The notes under the pieces are model-generated. The model was not told the origin of the DNA, ran no database searches, and saw only the letters and a program-made list of their open reading frames with translations. From NCBI RefSeq assembly GCF_030149425.1, contig NZ_JASBRQ010000010.1, positions 1 to 64,000 of the forward strand: a DNA stretch of 64,000 bases, given 5' to 3'. This document shows positions 36,558 through 45,352 of this stretch, one piece after another; position 1 is the first letter of the stretch; each line of letters begins with the position of its first letter. This DNA comes from Maricaulis sp. (GTDB lineage Bacteria; Pseudomonadota; Alphaproteobacteria; Caulobacterales; Maricaulaceae). A program made the translations under genes and the position numbers.

Positions 36558-38282
36558 CTATGGCGTGCCGACAATACCTTCGCGGCGCGGATCGGCACCG
36601 CCGATCAGCGAGCCGTCTTCCAGCCGGCGCACGATATGAATGCCGGAGTTTTCGCCGCGATTGGCGTCGAGTTCGAAGCCCAGCTGCTGCAATCCCGCGA
36701 TCAGTGAAATGTCCATGCCTTCCTCGATACGCACCACATTGCCGCGGGCGACGATATTGGGCAGCTCGATCGCGTCTTGCGGCGTCAGCCCCCAGTCCAG
36801 CATCGCGACCAGCGTCTTGGCGGTATAGGCGATGATTGAGGAGCCGCCCGGCGAGCCGGTGGCCAGTACGAATTCGCCGTTCTCATCAAACACAATGGTC
36901 GGCGACATGGATGAGCGCGGCCGCTTGCCGCTATCGGGCGCATTGGGCACCAGCGCCCCCTCGGCATTGACCGGGTTGCGGGAGAAATCGGTCAGCTGGT
37001 TATTGAGGAAGAAGCCGCCGGCCATGCGATGGCTGCCGAACACGCTTTCCACCGTCGTTGTCATGGACACCACATCGCCATCACTGTCGACGACAACGAA
37101 ATGGCTGGTGCCCGGACTGTCCGGTGTGGCGTCGGCACCGGGGCGGTCTATACCGGCCGGAATACCGGGCTGGGCCGCCGGTAGGGCTGTCTCCCGGTCG
37201 ATCAGCGCCGAGCGGGCGGCGATGTAATCCGCGTCGAGCAGGCCTTCGACCGGGACTGTGACGAAGTCCGCGTCGGCCACATAGGCATCGCGATCGGCAT
37301 AGGCCAGGCGGCTGGCCTCGATGAAGCGGCGCCAGCCCTCCAGCGTGTCCGGACCGGTTGCCGCCATGTCATAGCGTTCCAGCAGGCCGAGGATCTGGTT
37401 CACCGTCACTCCGCCCGAGGCCGGCGGCGGGGCGCTGCATACCGTGTATTGCCGGTAGGGGCGGCATAGCGGGCCGCGTTCGGTGATTTCATAGTCGGCC
37501 AGGTCAGCCAGTGTCAGCCCGCCCGGCCGGGGTTCGGCCTGGACCGCAGCGATGATCTCCTCGGCGATCGGTCCTTCGTGCAGGGCGCGCGGATTGGCCG
37601 CCAGGGCGCGGGTCGTTTCGGCATAGGCCGGATTGGTCAGCACATGCCCGGCCGGCAGCGGGTCGCCCTCGGCATCGAAGAAGTAATTGCGCGGAGCCTC
37701 CCACTCGTCGAGCGGCGTGCGCGGTGCGACACGGGCGATGAAGCCGGCGAGGCGCGGGGAGATCTCAAATCCGTCCGAGGCCAGTCCGGTCGCCGCATCG
37801 AAGCCCTCGGCCCAGTCCAACGTGCCGTAATCGCGGTGGGCGGCATGCAAGGCCGGAATGGCCCCCGGAACACCGACGGAATGCCCCGAAAATACCGCCT
37901 CGAAGAAACCCAAAGGCGCCCCATTGGCATCCAGGAACAGTCCCGGAGAGGCACTCGCGGGCGCAGTTTCACGACCATCATAGACGGTAAGATCGCCGGT
38001 CTGGGCGTCGAAATAGAGCAGGAAGGCGCCGCCGCCGAGACCGGAACTCTGCGGCTCGACCAGGCCGAGAACACTTTGCACCGCGATCGCCGCATCGATG
38101 GCATCGCCGCCATTGCGCAGCGCCTGCAGGCCCGCCTCAACGGCGTGTGGATTGGCGGCAGAGACCATGGCAGGGCCTGCGGGGGCGGGTGTTTCTGCAG
38201 GTGTTTCAGCGGCTTGAGGGCTGCAGGCCGTCAGCGCGGCAAGTGTGGTCAGAGCTGTGGCGGACAGCAGAATTCGGATCAT
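36558..38282 (-). CDS. ggt: Gamma-glutamyltransferase, lipoprotein form
   Basis: 574 residues from the ATG at 38282, giving a lipoprotein signal peptide (lipobox LTAC); the open frame to 38531 is a leader without merit. It is an Ntn hydrolase that self-cleaves before a Thr in GTSHFVVVDSDGDVVSMT, generating the catalytic small subunit. It also has SGLGGGAFLLYFD and the C-terminal GSPGGSSIIAY. It would hydrolyse glutathione and other gamma-glutamyl peptides in the periplasm. It diverges from the P1 peptidase gene with 66 bases between starts. Confidence 0.93.
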   Translation of the reverse strand: MIRILLSATALTTLAALTACSPQAAETPAETPAPAGPAMVSAANPHAVEAGLQALRNGGDAIDAAIAVQSVLGLVEPQSSGLGGGAFLLYFDAQTGDLTVYDGRETAPASASPGLFLDANGAPLGFFEAVFSGHSVGVPGAIPALHAAHRDYGTLDWAEGFDAATGLASDGFEISPRLAGFIARVAPRTPLDEWEAPRNYFFDAEGDPLPAGHVLTNPAYAETTRALAANPRALHEGPIAEEIIAAVQAEPRPGGLTLADLADYEITERGPLCRPYRQYTVCSAPPPASGGVTVNQILGLLERYDMAATGPDTLEGWRRFIEASRLAYADRDAYVADADFVTVPVEGLLDADYIAARSALIDRETALPAAQPGIPAGIDRPGADATPDSPGTSHFVVVDSDGDVVSMTTTVESVFGSHRMAGGFFLNNQLTDFSRNPVNAEGALVPNAPDSGKRPRSSMSPTIVFDENGEFVLATGSPGGSSIIAYTAKTLVAMLDWGLTPQDAIELPNIVARGNVVRIEEGMDISLIAGLQQLGFELDANRGENSGIHIVRRLEDGSLIGGADPRREGIVGTP

Positions 38283-38348
38283 GAGACTTGCCCCTGAGGA
38301 TTGTGCCGTCACCATAGCAGCCGCTTTGCAACAGTTAAGAGGGCGCTG

Positions 38349-39326
38349 ATGGCTTTGCCGGGGGAAAACAACACGCTGACCGATGTCGCCGGACTCCGCG
38401 TCGGACAGGCGCATGACGAAAACATCCGCACCGGCGTGACCGTCATCCTGCCCGATGAGCGCGCGGTCTGCGCTGTCGATGTGCGCGGTGGCGGGCCGGG
38501 TACGCGCGAAACCGACGCCCTGGCTGCGCATACACTGGTCGATGCTGTCGATGCGGTCGTGCTATCCGGGGGCTCCTCATACGGGCTTGCGGCTGGCGAT
38601 GGCGTGGCTGCCGAACTGGGGGCGAGTGGCCGCGGTTTTTCCCTGGTTGCGCGGGACGGGGTGCCGGTGTCACCGGTGGTCCCCGCAGCGATCCTGTATG
38701 ATCTGGCCAATGGCGGTGCCAAGGATTGGGGGGCAGAGCCACCTTATCGCCAGCTCGGCCGCGAGGCCCTGGCCGCGGTGTCCCGCGATATCCAGCTGGG
38801 TGCGGCCGGGGCCGGTTTCGGTGCCATGGCGGGCACGCATCGCGGCGGCACCGGATCCGCCAGTATCGTCACCGCAGACGGCTTCACCGTCGCGGCCCTG
38901 GTCTGCGTCAATTCGTTTGGCTCGGTCAAATTACCCGGCTCGGACGCCTACTGGGCCTGGCCCTACGAAATCGACGGCGAGTTCGGGGGAGGCCGTCCGC
39001 CTGAAGAGCACAGTTTTGCACCGGAGGATTGGGGCGACGCCAAGCTCAATCCGGCGCCGCGTGAGAATACCACGATCGCCTGTATTGCCACCGACGCCGC
39101 CCTGACCCCGCCGCAAGCGCAGCGCCTGGCCATCATGGCCCAGGACGGTTTCGCCCGGGCGATCCGCCCGGTGCATACGCCTTTTGACGGGGATGTGGTT
39201 TTCGCCCTGTCGACAGCCAGGCGCGAGCTGGGCGAGGGGGGTGATTTCACCCTGACGCGGCTCGGCTCGCTGGCTGCCGATTGTCTGGCCCGGGCCATTG
39301 CCCGCGGCGTGCACGCCGCCCGCTAG
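38349..39326 (+). CDS. P1-family peptidase (DmpA/NylC-like, autoprocessing)
   Basis: 325 residues from the ATG at 38349 (preferred over 38301). It starts with NTLTDVAGLRVGQAHD, characteristic of the P1/DmpA superfamily (beta-aminopeptidases, D-aminopeptidases, nylon hydrolase NylC). The self-cleavage site is probably Asn240-Thr241 in RENTTIACIATDA, making Thr241 the nucleophile. VLSGGSSYGLAAGDGV and GAGFGAMAGTHRGGTGS are further family blocks. The substrate cannot be told. It is divergent from the gamma-glutamyltransferase gene, another self-cleaving N-terminal-nucleophile hydrolase. Confidence 0.9.
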   Translation: MALPGENNTLTDVAGLRVGQAHDENIRTGVTVILPDERAVCAVDVRGGGPGTRETDALAAHTLVDAVDAVVLSGGSSYGLAAGDGVAAELGASGRGFSLVARDGVPVSPVVPAAILYDLANGGAKDWGAEPPYRQLGREALAAVSRDIQLGAAGAGFGAMAGTHRGGTGSASIVTADGFTVAALVCVNSFGSVKLPGSDAYWAWPYEIDGEFGGGRPPEEHSFAPEDWGDAKLNPAPRENTTIACIATDAALTPPQAQRLAIMAQDGFARAIRPVHTPFDGDVVFALSTARRELGEGGDFTLTRLGSLAADCLARAIARGVHAAR

Positions 39327-39349
39327 AGACGGGCGGCGCTGGGCCGGTT

Positions 39350-41026
39350 TCAGGCGGCGCGGATGGTCGAGAGGAAGTCCTCGAATTCGCGCTTCCAGCT
39401 GTCTTGGCGGCTGGACATGGTCTCGGCCGCCGACAGAACCGCGCGGGAGACTTCATCGGTTTGGCCGGTAAAGGCGGCGACCTTGTCGACCCCGCTTGCC
39501 GCACCGGTGGTGCCGGTCTGGGCGCGTTGTGCCGATTGGGCGATCTCCGCCGTCGCCGAGCGCTGCTGACTGATGGCTGAAGCCGAGGCGGTGGCCAGCT
39601 CGCCGAGCTGATTGACCGCGTCGAGCGCCTTCTGAGACGAGGTCGAGCAGGCTTTCGAGGCGGTCTGGACCGCCGCGATCCGTTCGGCAATCTGTTGCGT
39701 CGCGGTGGCGGTCTGTTCGGCCAGGGTCTTCACTTCCGAGGCGACCACGGCAAAGCCCTTGCCGGCCTCGCCTGCCCGGGCCGCTTCAATGGTCGCATTG
39801 AGAGCCAGGAGGTTGGTCTGCTCGGCAACATTCTCGATCAGCTCAACAATGGCGCCGATTGACTCGGCGGATTCAACCAGTTCAACGATGGTGCTGGCAC
39901 TGGCCTGGGTCTGGGCACTGGCGACTTCAGAAAGATCGCTGGTCTGATTGACCTGGTCTGAGACTTCGCCGATCGAGGCGGCCAATTCCTCAGCGGCGGC
40001 GGCGACGGCCTGCACGCTGCTGGCAGCATCCTGGGCAGAGGACCGGGCATCGGCCGACAGATTCGCCGCCTCGCCGGATGTCGATTGCATCTGATTGGCC
40101 GCATTTGAAAGGTCCGTGGTCGATTGCTGGACATCATTGAGCAGCGAGCTCGAGGCCACTTCGAAGCGCTCGATGGCGCTACGCAGTCCAGCTTCGCGCT
40201 CGGAGCGTTGCTCCGCCTCGGCGCGCTCGCGGGCGCGGACTTCATCGGCATCGCTGAGCGCTGCCTGCAAATGCACCAGGGCACGCGCCAGGGCGCCGAA
40301 TTGATCGTCGCGGTCGGTATCCTCGATATTCAGCCCGCGTTCGCCATCGGCCATGCGGGAAAGCGCGGTTTCAATCCGTCCGACTGAGTTGATAATGGTG
40401 CGTCCGATCAGCTGGGTCAGGATGAACATGCCGCCGACCGTGATCAGGACAGCCAGGCCGGACAGCCACATACTTATTCCGGCAAGCCGGTCGCTCTGGG
40501 CCTGAGCGGCAGCCAGGTCGTCGCGGCTGCCGTCGCGGACGACTTCGATCTGGGTGTCCATATTATCATCAAACACCGCGAGCGCATTGAAGAATTCGCC
40601 GATCTGGGCATCCGACATTTGCGTGATGCGGGCTGCGGCATCGCTGATCAGCCCATCGAGTTCGCCATAGTCCCGGCGCACATCGGCCAGGGCTGCCATA
40701 TAGGCGGGGGCGGAGATGACGGCCTCGGTATCCTCAAGCGATACGCCGAAATCGGCGAGATTGCCCATCGCCGCATCAATCCGGTCACTGTCCGGCGCAC
40801 CGGCCATGAGATAAGTGTCTCGCAACAGCGATGTCAGGTCTTTTTCCAGAGACAGTGCGGCGACAAGACCGTCGGTGGCATTGCGGGCATTGGTCTCGGC
40901 CGCCTGGATCGAGCGCGTGAGCGTTTCCTTTGCCAGCACAAAGGCGAGCATGAGGCAAATCGAAACGCCCGCCATCAGAAGCAAGCGCGCCTTGAGCGAG
41001 AGTGCGGTGAGGTTGAAGATAGCCAT
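39350..41026 (-). CDS. Methyl-accepting chemotaxis protein 1
   Basis: 558 residues from the ATG at 41026. An N-terminal membrane helix (about 12-33), a periplasmic four-helix sensor (35-185) and a second helix (about 186-210) are followed by HAMP ([19 protein letters not shown]). The cytoplasmic signalling coiled coil has the conserved hairpin tip [20 protein letters not shown] and [14 protein letters not shown]. It would feed a CheA/CheW array, though no che genes are nearby. The ligand is unknown. A second, unlike receptor lies at 42726. Confidence 0.93.
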   Translation of the reverse strand: MAIFNLTALSLKARLLLMAGVSICLMLAFVLAKETLTRSIQAAETNARNATDGLVAALSLEKDLTSLLRDTYLMAGAPDSDRIDAAMGNLADFGVSLEDTEAVISAPAYMAALADVRRDYGELDGLISDAAARITQMSDAQIGEFFNALAVFDDNMDTQIEVVRDGSRDDLAAAQAQSDRLAGISMWLSGLAVLITVGGMFILTQLIGRTIINSVGRIETALSRMADGERGLNIEDTDRDDQFGALARALVHLQAALSDADEVRARERAEAEQRSEREAGLRSAIERFEVASSSLLNDVQQSTTDLSNAANQMQSTSGEAANLSADARSSAQDAASSVQAVAAAAEELAASIGEVSDQVNQTSDLSEVASAQTQASASTIVELVESAESIGAIVELIENVAEQTNLLALNATIEAARAGEAGKGFAVVASEVKTLAEQTATATQQIAERIAAVQTASKACSTSSQKALDAVNQLGELATASASAISQQRSATAEIAQSAQRAQTGTTGAASGVDKVAAFTGQTDEVSRAVLSAAETMSSRQDSWKREFEDFLSTIRAA

Positions 41027-41205
41027 TAATCCATTTTCCCTAGCGAAGACACGGCCGTATCGGCGATGCCAGTGTTCCGGTGCTTGCCCGGGCTGCGCCT
41101 GAGACGGGGGGGACAGCGCCGGCATGCGCGTTAACTATGTTGTCCCCGGGTCTTAACGCGTGCTTTCCCGCCCCGGGAATTGAGCCGGATTTCGCGAGAT
41201 AAGTT

Positions 41206-41223
41206 ATGATTACGCATAATCAT
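41206..41223. promoter_or_regulatory. Candidate operator palindrome
   Basis: ATGATTA-CGCA-TAATCAT: perfect 7-bp arms with a 4-base spacer, 180 bases upstream of the chemoreceptor start and 130 upstream of the tRNA. A dimeric regulator site is possible but unproven. Confidence 0.35.
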
Positions 41224-41289
41224 TCTATGGCTTTTCAGGGCGACGGTGTGCGGTGTGTAAAAGCCTCTGCTTTAAGCGCTCAAGACCAC

Positions 41290-41318
41290 TTGCTTTCCAC
41301 GAAACACGCCGCTAGGTT
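41290..41318 (+). promoter_or_regulatory. Likely promoter of tRNA-Arg
   Basis: TTGCTT (41290-41295) and TAGGTT (41313-41318) lie 17 bases apart, 35 bases before the tRNA. The TTGC -35 is typical of alphaproteobacterial stable-RNA promoters. Confidence 0.45.
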
Positions 41319-41353
41319 CCGCGCCTCTTCGGGGCTTGCCCCGGACACGGCCT

Positions 41354-41430
41354 GCACCGGTAGCTCAGCTGGATAGAGCACCAGACTACGAATCTGGGGG
41401 TCGGGGGTTCGAATCCTCCCCGGTGCGCCA
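41354..41430 (+). tRNA. tRNA-Arg (anticodon ACG)
   Basis: 77 nt with an encoded CCA end. The acceptor stem GCACCGG pairs with CCGGTGC. The D-arm is TAGCTCAGCTGGATAGAGCA, the anticodon loop CTACGAA (ACG, reading CGN arginine codons after A34-to-inosine editing), and the T-arm GGGGGTTCGAATCCTCC. All cloverleaf elements are intact. Confidence 0.97.
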
Positions 41431-41527
41431 CTTTTGCTTCGTTTTCGCTTCGCTCGACCCGAGCCTGTCGCCTGTTGCGACGTGTCGTGTTCTCCCGCAT
41501 CGCGGCCCCGTTTGCCGCGAGGGCGGA

Positions 41528-42118
41528 TTAGGCTTCGCGGATAACGATCTCCGCTCCCGTCGCGCACTGCGCCAGGACGGCCAGCAAGTCCGCTTGGCGC
41601 ATCGCCACACAGCCCGCAGTTCCAGTTGGTTTGCCATCTGTCTCGTTCCAGACATGCAGGAAGATTGCGGAGCCGCCGCCGGGTTTGACCGCGACGTCTG
41701 GTGGCCGGGCTTCCGGGTGTGGCCAGGCGGCGTTGTGGTCAAGTACCACGATAATATCGTACCGATCATCCTGCCTGAGAAAGCTCTCCTCGCCTTCCAT
41801 TGGGTAGCCGTCAGGGATGAGACAGTTATAGCGAGATGAAGCTGGGTCGTCCTGCCAGCCCATGCCGGGCTGGATCGGGGTCATGACGAGGCCCGCAGTC
41901 AGCGGTCTGGCGATCCGGTCGGCCCGGTAGAAACCGCTCAGCAGGCGATAGCGACCGATCGGCGTCGCTCCGTCACCTTCACATTTCTCGCCTTCAGCAA
42001 TGAGGCCGGTGCGTCCCACCGCACAGCGATATCGCTTGCCCGAATGGCTCAGCCGGGCGTCATGAGGGGCGAAGGGTGTTTCGGGCGGACAAATCAGGAG
42101 CGACATAGCGGTGAGCAT
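41528..42118 (-). CDS. L,D-transpeptidase (YkuD) family protein
   Basis: A 196-residue protein with the YkuD catalytic block: His155 in IFLHVWNE and Cys170 in GTAGCVAM. The N-terminal half has SGKRYRCAVGRTGL and GDGATPIGRYRLLSG, typical of the stand-alone (YbiS-distant, YafK-like) class. These enzymes crosslink peptidoglycan 3-3 or attach proteins to it. The first 12 residues do not form a clear signal peptide, so export is uncertain. An alternative start lies at 42106. Confidence 0.85.
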   Translation of the reverse strand: MLTAMSLLICPPETPFAPHDARLSHSGKRYRCAVGRTGLIAEGEKCEGDGATPIGRYRLLSGFYRADRIARPLTAGLVMTPIQPGMGWQDDPASSRYNCLIPDGYPMEGEESFLRQDDRYDIIVVLDHNAAWPHPEARPPDVAVKPGGGSAIFLHVWNETDGKPTGTAGCVAMRQADLLAVLAQCATGAEIVIREA

Positions 42119-42725
42119 AGCGAGGCGCGTTGCCCACGGATAGCGATCTGTGCGGAATGAGAGGGCGCCCTGCCTTGGGGGGGAAGGCAGGGCGCGGATC
42201 CGGGCCCGGGGGGAGATCAGACGGCCCGGTCAAACTCGAACGAGCGGGAGGGAAGCGCGTCTCGAGCAAGGCGACACTCGCCCAAGGTGGTTAACTGCAA
42301 CCTACTGCCCGATCATAGGAAAAAACTTGTTCCCGTAGATGATCGGGCGGGTGCGGATTGATGGCTAGAACCCCCGCCATTTCCGAGTCTGTGAATTGGA
42401 AAAAACGCGGCTGCAGCCGACCGTCTCGAATGAAAAATCAACTCAAAAGCGATTCAGAAATCCATGAAATAATGGCGCTTGGCTCTGGAGGTACGGTGCG
42501 CTGGAAATCGGTTTCGAATTCCGTTTTTTCCAAGTATATATGATAAAGTGGATCACACCCTGATCGTGTATATATTAATGTTTCCCACAAAAATTTTGTT
42601 TTTGGTCGTAGTTACAAAGGGTCGTCATGCGATGTCGAATTCCGGCGCTCAGATCGAATGCAGCCTAAAGTTCTAGTTAACCATCGATGGCACAGGGTTT
42701 TACAAAATAACCCAGGAGCCCTCCC
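42119..42725. other. AT-rich gene-free region before chemoreceptor 2
   Basis: 607 bases without a convincing gene. The left half is GC-rich; 42360-42720 is clearly AT-rich compared with the rest of the window (for example GTGTATATATTAATG). It contains a 10-bp inverted repeat (42307-42348) and presumably the promoter of the chemoreceptor at 42726. A 61-codon frame at 42358 has no supporting features. Confidence 0.5.
42307..42348. repeat. 10-bp inverted repeat GCCCGATCAT
   Basis: GCCCGATCAT (42307-42316) and ATGATCGGGC (42339-42348) are perfect inverted copies around 22 bases. It could be a regulator site, a leader hairpin or a weak terminator. No T-tract follows. Confidence 0.5.
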
Positions 42726-44609
42726 ATGCTTTCCCGTATCCGGATCCCGACGCGCCTCTATACCGGTTTTGGCCTGGCGCTTTGCGTTTCCATCAGTCTC
42801 GGCCTGATCGCGTTTGCGACGATGTCGTCCTCTGTCGAGCAGTTCCACGATTATGAGGCCGAGGTTGATACTGCCCGGCTACTCGCGGCCATCCAGGAGG
42901 ATGTCACCGAGGCACGCCTGGCCGCGTTCGGCTGGCGTGCGACGGGCACGCAGGCGAAAGCCGATGAGGTGGCGCAAAATCTGGGTGAGGTGGTGCGCGA
43001 TTCAGGGCAGTTGGCGCAGATCAATCCGACCCTGGGCAATCGTCTGCGCAGCCTCGCTGAACAATATCTGGTCGAGTTCGACCAAGCCCTGGCACATCAG
43101 GGGACGCGAAACCGGGCCTTCACCCAGTACCGGGCCGCGGCAACCCAATTGCTCAATCAACAGGATGGCGACTTGCGCCAGATCGGCCAGGCGGTGTTCG
43201 CCGCCGAGCGCTTCCTGCTCGATAACAATATGGAAGACGCAGAAGCGGCCAAGGCGCAAATCCAGCGCTTGGTGGATAACGGTTTGGCTCCGGCGACCCT
43301 GGGAGCAAGTTTCGTCGACCGGCTCGACGCTGTTGAACAAGCCATCATTGCGCGCAATGCGGTGTTCCGTGAAAGCCTCGATCTGATCGGTCCCGAAATG
43401 CTGGACCTGTCGGAAACCGAGGCGGATCGCCTGACGGCAAGCGCCTATGGGCTGCGCGAGCAAACTGTTGGGGCTTTGGAGCTTTCCAAACTGATCATCG
43501 TCTGCATCGCCTTTATTGGAGCGATCACTGTTGCCGCCGGTGCCTTCCTGATCGCGAAATCCATTGTTTCTCCTCTGGCGGCTCTGTTGCGCGGTACGAA
43601 GCGCTTGGAGGCCGGTGAGTTCGAGCGTCCGATGCGCGGTGTTGACCGGCATGACGAGATCGGCGACCTGGCCAGCGCCATGGACGCCTTCCGCAAACAG
43701 CTGATGGAAGGCGAGGAATTGCGCTATGAGCGTGAGGCTATGCAGCGGGCCGAGGCCGAGCGCGCCCGCCGCTTGAATAGCCTGGTGGAGCAATTCCAGT
43801 CGGAGGTCGGTGGCGCTGTCGACAATGTCGATGAATTCGCGCGCAGCCTGCGCGATGCATCGGCCGAGATGAGCCGCTCCATGTCGGCCAGCGAGGAAAC
43901 GACGACGACCGTCGCTGCCAATTCCGAGGAAGCCAGCGCCAGCGTGCAGACTGTTGCCAGCTCTGCCGAGGAGCTTGGCGCATCGATCGGTGAGATCCAG
44001 CGGGTCAGCGATCAGGTCAATGAGCTGGTTAATGGAGCGGTCACCCGCGCCGATACGGCGCGCTCTGATCTGGATGAGATGGAAACTGCGGTCAGCGATA
44101 TGGTCGCCTCGATCGAGTTGATCAATTCCGTCGCCGAACAGACCAATCTTCTCGCGCTCAATGCCACCATTGAGGCGGCCCGGGCGGGAGAGGCCGGCAA
44201 GGGGTTTGCCGTGGTCGCCTCGGAAGTGAAAACCCTGGCCAATCAGGCTCAGCATCTCAATGAGCAGATTGCCGACAAGGTCCGCGGGGTCAAAGAGCGC
44301 TCGACCGATGTGAGCCGGGCGACGACGGAGATTATCGAGGCGCTCGAGGGTATTCGCGGCCAGTCAACGGCAACGGCCACCGTGGTCGCGCAACAGGGCG
44401 GAGCGGTTAGCGAAATCGCCAGCGCCGCGCAGGAAGCCGCCGAGGGTGCCCGGCAGACCGCAGAGCATGTCAGTGGTATCCGGGCCGCGGCCAGCAAGGC
44501 GAGCGAGGAATCGCAATCCGTTGCCGAGATCGGCGAGCAATTGGAAAGCCGCGCCGGTGAGCTGCGTCGCTCGGTGACAAACTTCCTCAAAGCCGTTGAG
44601 GCCGCCTAG
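42726..44609 (+). CDS. Methyl-accepting chemotaxis protein 2
   Basis: A 627-residue chemoreceptor. The N-terminal helix (about 8-33) is followed by a helical periplasmic sensor with [19 protein letters not shown] (HBM/4HB-like, to about 250) and a second membrane helix (about 255-280). HAMP follows ([19 protein letters not shown]) and then the signalling domain with [20 protein letters not shown] and [14 protein letters not shown]. It is the gene immediately before the run of unknown genes at 44693-51655, but a terminator or promoter boundary between them was not resolved. The ligand is unknown. Confidence 0.93.
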   Translation: MLSRIRIPTRLYTGFGLALCVSISLGLIAFATMSSSVEQFHDYEAEVDTARLLAAIQEDVTEARLAAFGWRATGTQAKADEVAQNLGEVVRDSGQLAQINPTLGNRLRSLAEQYLVEFDQALAHQGTRNRAFTQYRAAATQLLNQQDGDLRQIGQAVFAAERFLLDNNMEDAEAAKAQIQRLVDNGLAPATLGASFVDRLDAVEQAIIARNAVFRESLDLIGPEMLDLSETEADRLTASAYGLREQTVGALELSKLIIVCIAFIGAITVAAGAFLIAKSIVSPLAALLRGTKRLEAGEFERPMRGVDRHDEIGDLASAMDAFRKQLMEGEELRYEREAMQRAEAERARRLNSLVEQFQSEVGGAVDNVDEFARSLRDASAEMSRSMSASEETTTTVAANSEEASASVQTVASSAEELGASIGEIQRVSDQVNELVNGAVTRADTARSDLDEMETAVSDMVASIELINSVAEQTNLLALNATIEAARAGEAGKGFAVVASEVKTLANQAQHLNEQIADKVRGVKERSTDVSRATTEIIEALEGIRGQSTATATVVAQQGGAVSEIASAAQEAAEGARQTAEHVSGIRAAASKASEESQSVAEIGEQLESRAGELRRSVTNFLKAVEAA

Positions 44610-44617
44610 CGCGCGTT

Positions 44618-44629
44618 AGCTAACCTGTT
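44618..44629 (+). repeat. 12-bp element upstream of the first island gene
   Basis: AGCTAACCTGTT, the exact inverted copy of AACAGGTTAGCT at 45226-45237. Here it is part of the palindrome GTTAGCTAAC (44615-44624) and is followed by TTCAAGCAAT. It lies about 65 bases before the start at 44693, in promoter position. Confidence 0.5.
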
Positions 44630-44692
44630 CAAGCAATATCGCCGCCGCTCCGGATCGGTCAGCTTCAGAGCAAGCAAACCGGAGTGGCGGCA

Positions 44693-45142
44693 ATGTCATA
44701 TGATGTATTGGACCTGGAAGACGCGGGCTGGCTGGATGATGAACTCGACGGCTATGACGCCATGAGTTCCAGAGCCCTGGCACGACCGGTTTCTACCGAT
44801 CGTTATGAAGCCAGCCTGTTCATGAACGCCGCCCGGCTAGCGGCCGTGACGCGGGTATTCAGTGCTTTGCTGGTCAAGGGTGTCAGGCGAGGCCGTTTCC
44901 AGGCGCGGCGTTTGGCGAGCGACAGCCTGTACCGCAATCAAGTCAGCAATCTTCTGCTCATGCAGGCGGTGCGATCAGTCTATCGCCAGGTGCATGGCCA
45001 TGCCTCACCATCCCATGCTTTGACCCGGCAGCTCGTCGCCGCCTACCGGTCGCGAACCAATACTGCTCGCACGGTGCTCGGCTTGCTCGCTCGCCTGGGT
45101 GGGGCCGTATTCGAAGACGAGACCGACGCGCTCTACATCTGA
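44693..45142 (+). CDS. Unknown protein with acidic N-terminal head (island gene 1)
   Basis: 149 residues from the ATG at 44693, which has a GGAG site before it; the GTG at 44684 is an alternative. The first 22 residues carry 9 Asp/Glu and no Lys/Arg (MSYDVLDLEDAGWLDDELDG). The remainder is strongly basic and helical, for example LLVKGVRRGRFQARRLASD and RSVYRQVHGHASPSH. No signal peptide and no known domain. The acidic-head/basic-body layout recurs in the next two genes. It has its own terminator at 45167. Confidence 0.7.
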   Translation: MSYDVLDLEDAGWLDDELDGYDAMSSRALARPVSTDRYEASLFMNAARLAAVTRVFSALLVKGVRRGRFQARRLASDSLYRNQVSNLLLMQAVRSVYRQVHGHASPSHALTRQLVAAYRSRTNTARTVLGLLARLGGAVFEDETDALYI

Positions 45143-45166
45143 CCCTCAAATGCCCTTGTCTGCCCG

Positions 45167-45197
45167 AAGCCGGAACGCGCGCCGTTCCGGCTTTTTT
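45167..45197 (+). terminator. Intrinsic terminator after island gene 1
   Basis: A perfect 11-bp stem AAGCCGGAACG / CGTTCCGGCTT with the loop CGCGC, running into a T-tract (45192-45197). Confidence 0.9.
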
Positions 45198-45225
45198 ATT
45201 GCGGGCGAACGATCTGCCTCCCTCA

Positions 45226-45260
45226 AACAGGTTAGCTCGCCTTTGCTAGTTCAAGCGAGC
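45226..45260. promoter_or_regulatory. Inverted 12-bp element and hairpin before island gene 2
   Basis: AACAGGTTAGCT (45226-45237) is the inverted copy of 44618-44629. It is followed by GCTCGC (45235-45240) and GCGAGC (45255-45260), a 6-bp inverted pair, and by GTTCAAGC as in the first copy. Both copies precede an acidic-headed protein gene, so a common regulator is plausible. Confidence 0.4.
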
Positions 45261-45352
45261 AATTGCGGTCGAACGGCGCGGGACGGACACTTTTGCGGAC
45301 AACTGGCTGTGCATGCCGCGGCCGCGAACTGTTCCAAAACCGGAGGCCCGAC

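Larger units (their letters stand above)
41027..41353. other. Intergenic region between chemoreceptor 1 and tRNA-Arg
   Basis: No protein gene is seen. It contains a perfect palindromic element (41206-41223) and a likely tRNA promoter (41290-41317). Confidence 0.5.

Noticed and set aside
41312-41500. Antisense and sense frames across the tRNA, including a - strand peptide PGRIRTPDPQIRS
   Set aside because: They run through tRNA-Arg. This peptide is a well-known false protein from tRNA antisense reading.
42358-42543. 61-codon frame upstream of chemoreceptor 2
   Set aside because: No ribosome-binding site, unlike local codon usage, no conserved-looking content.
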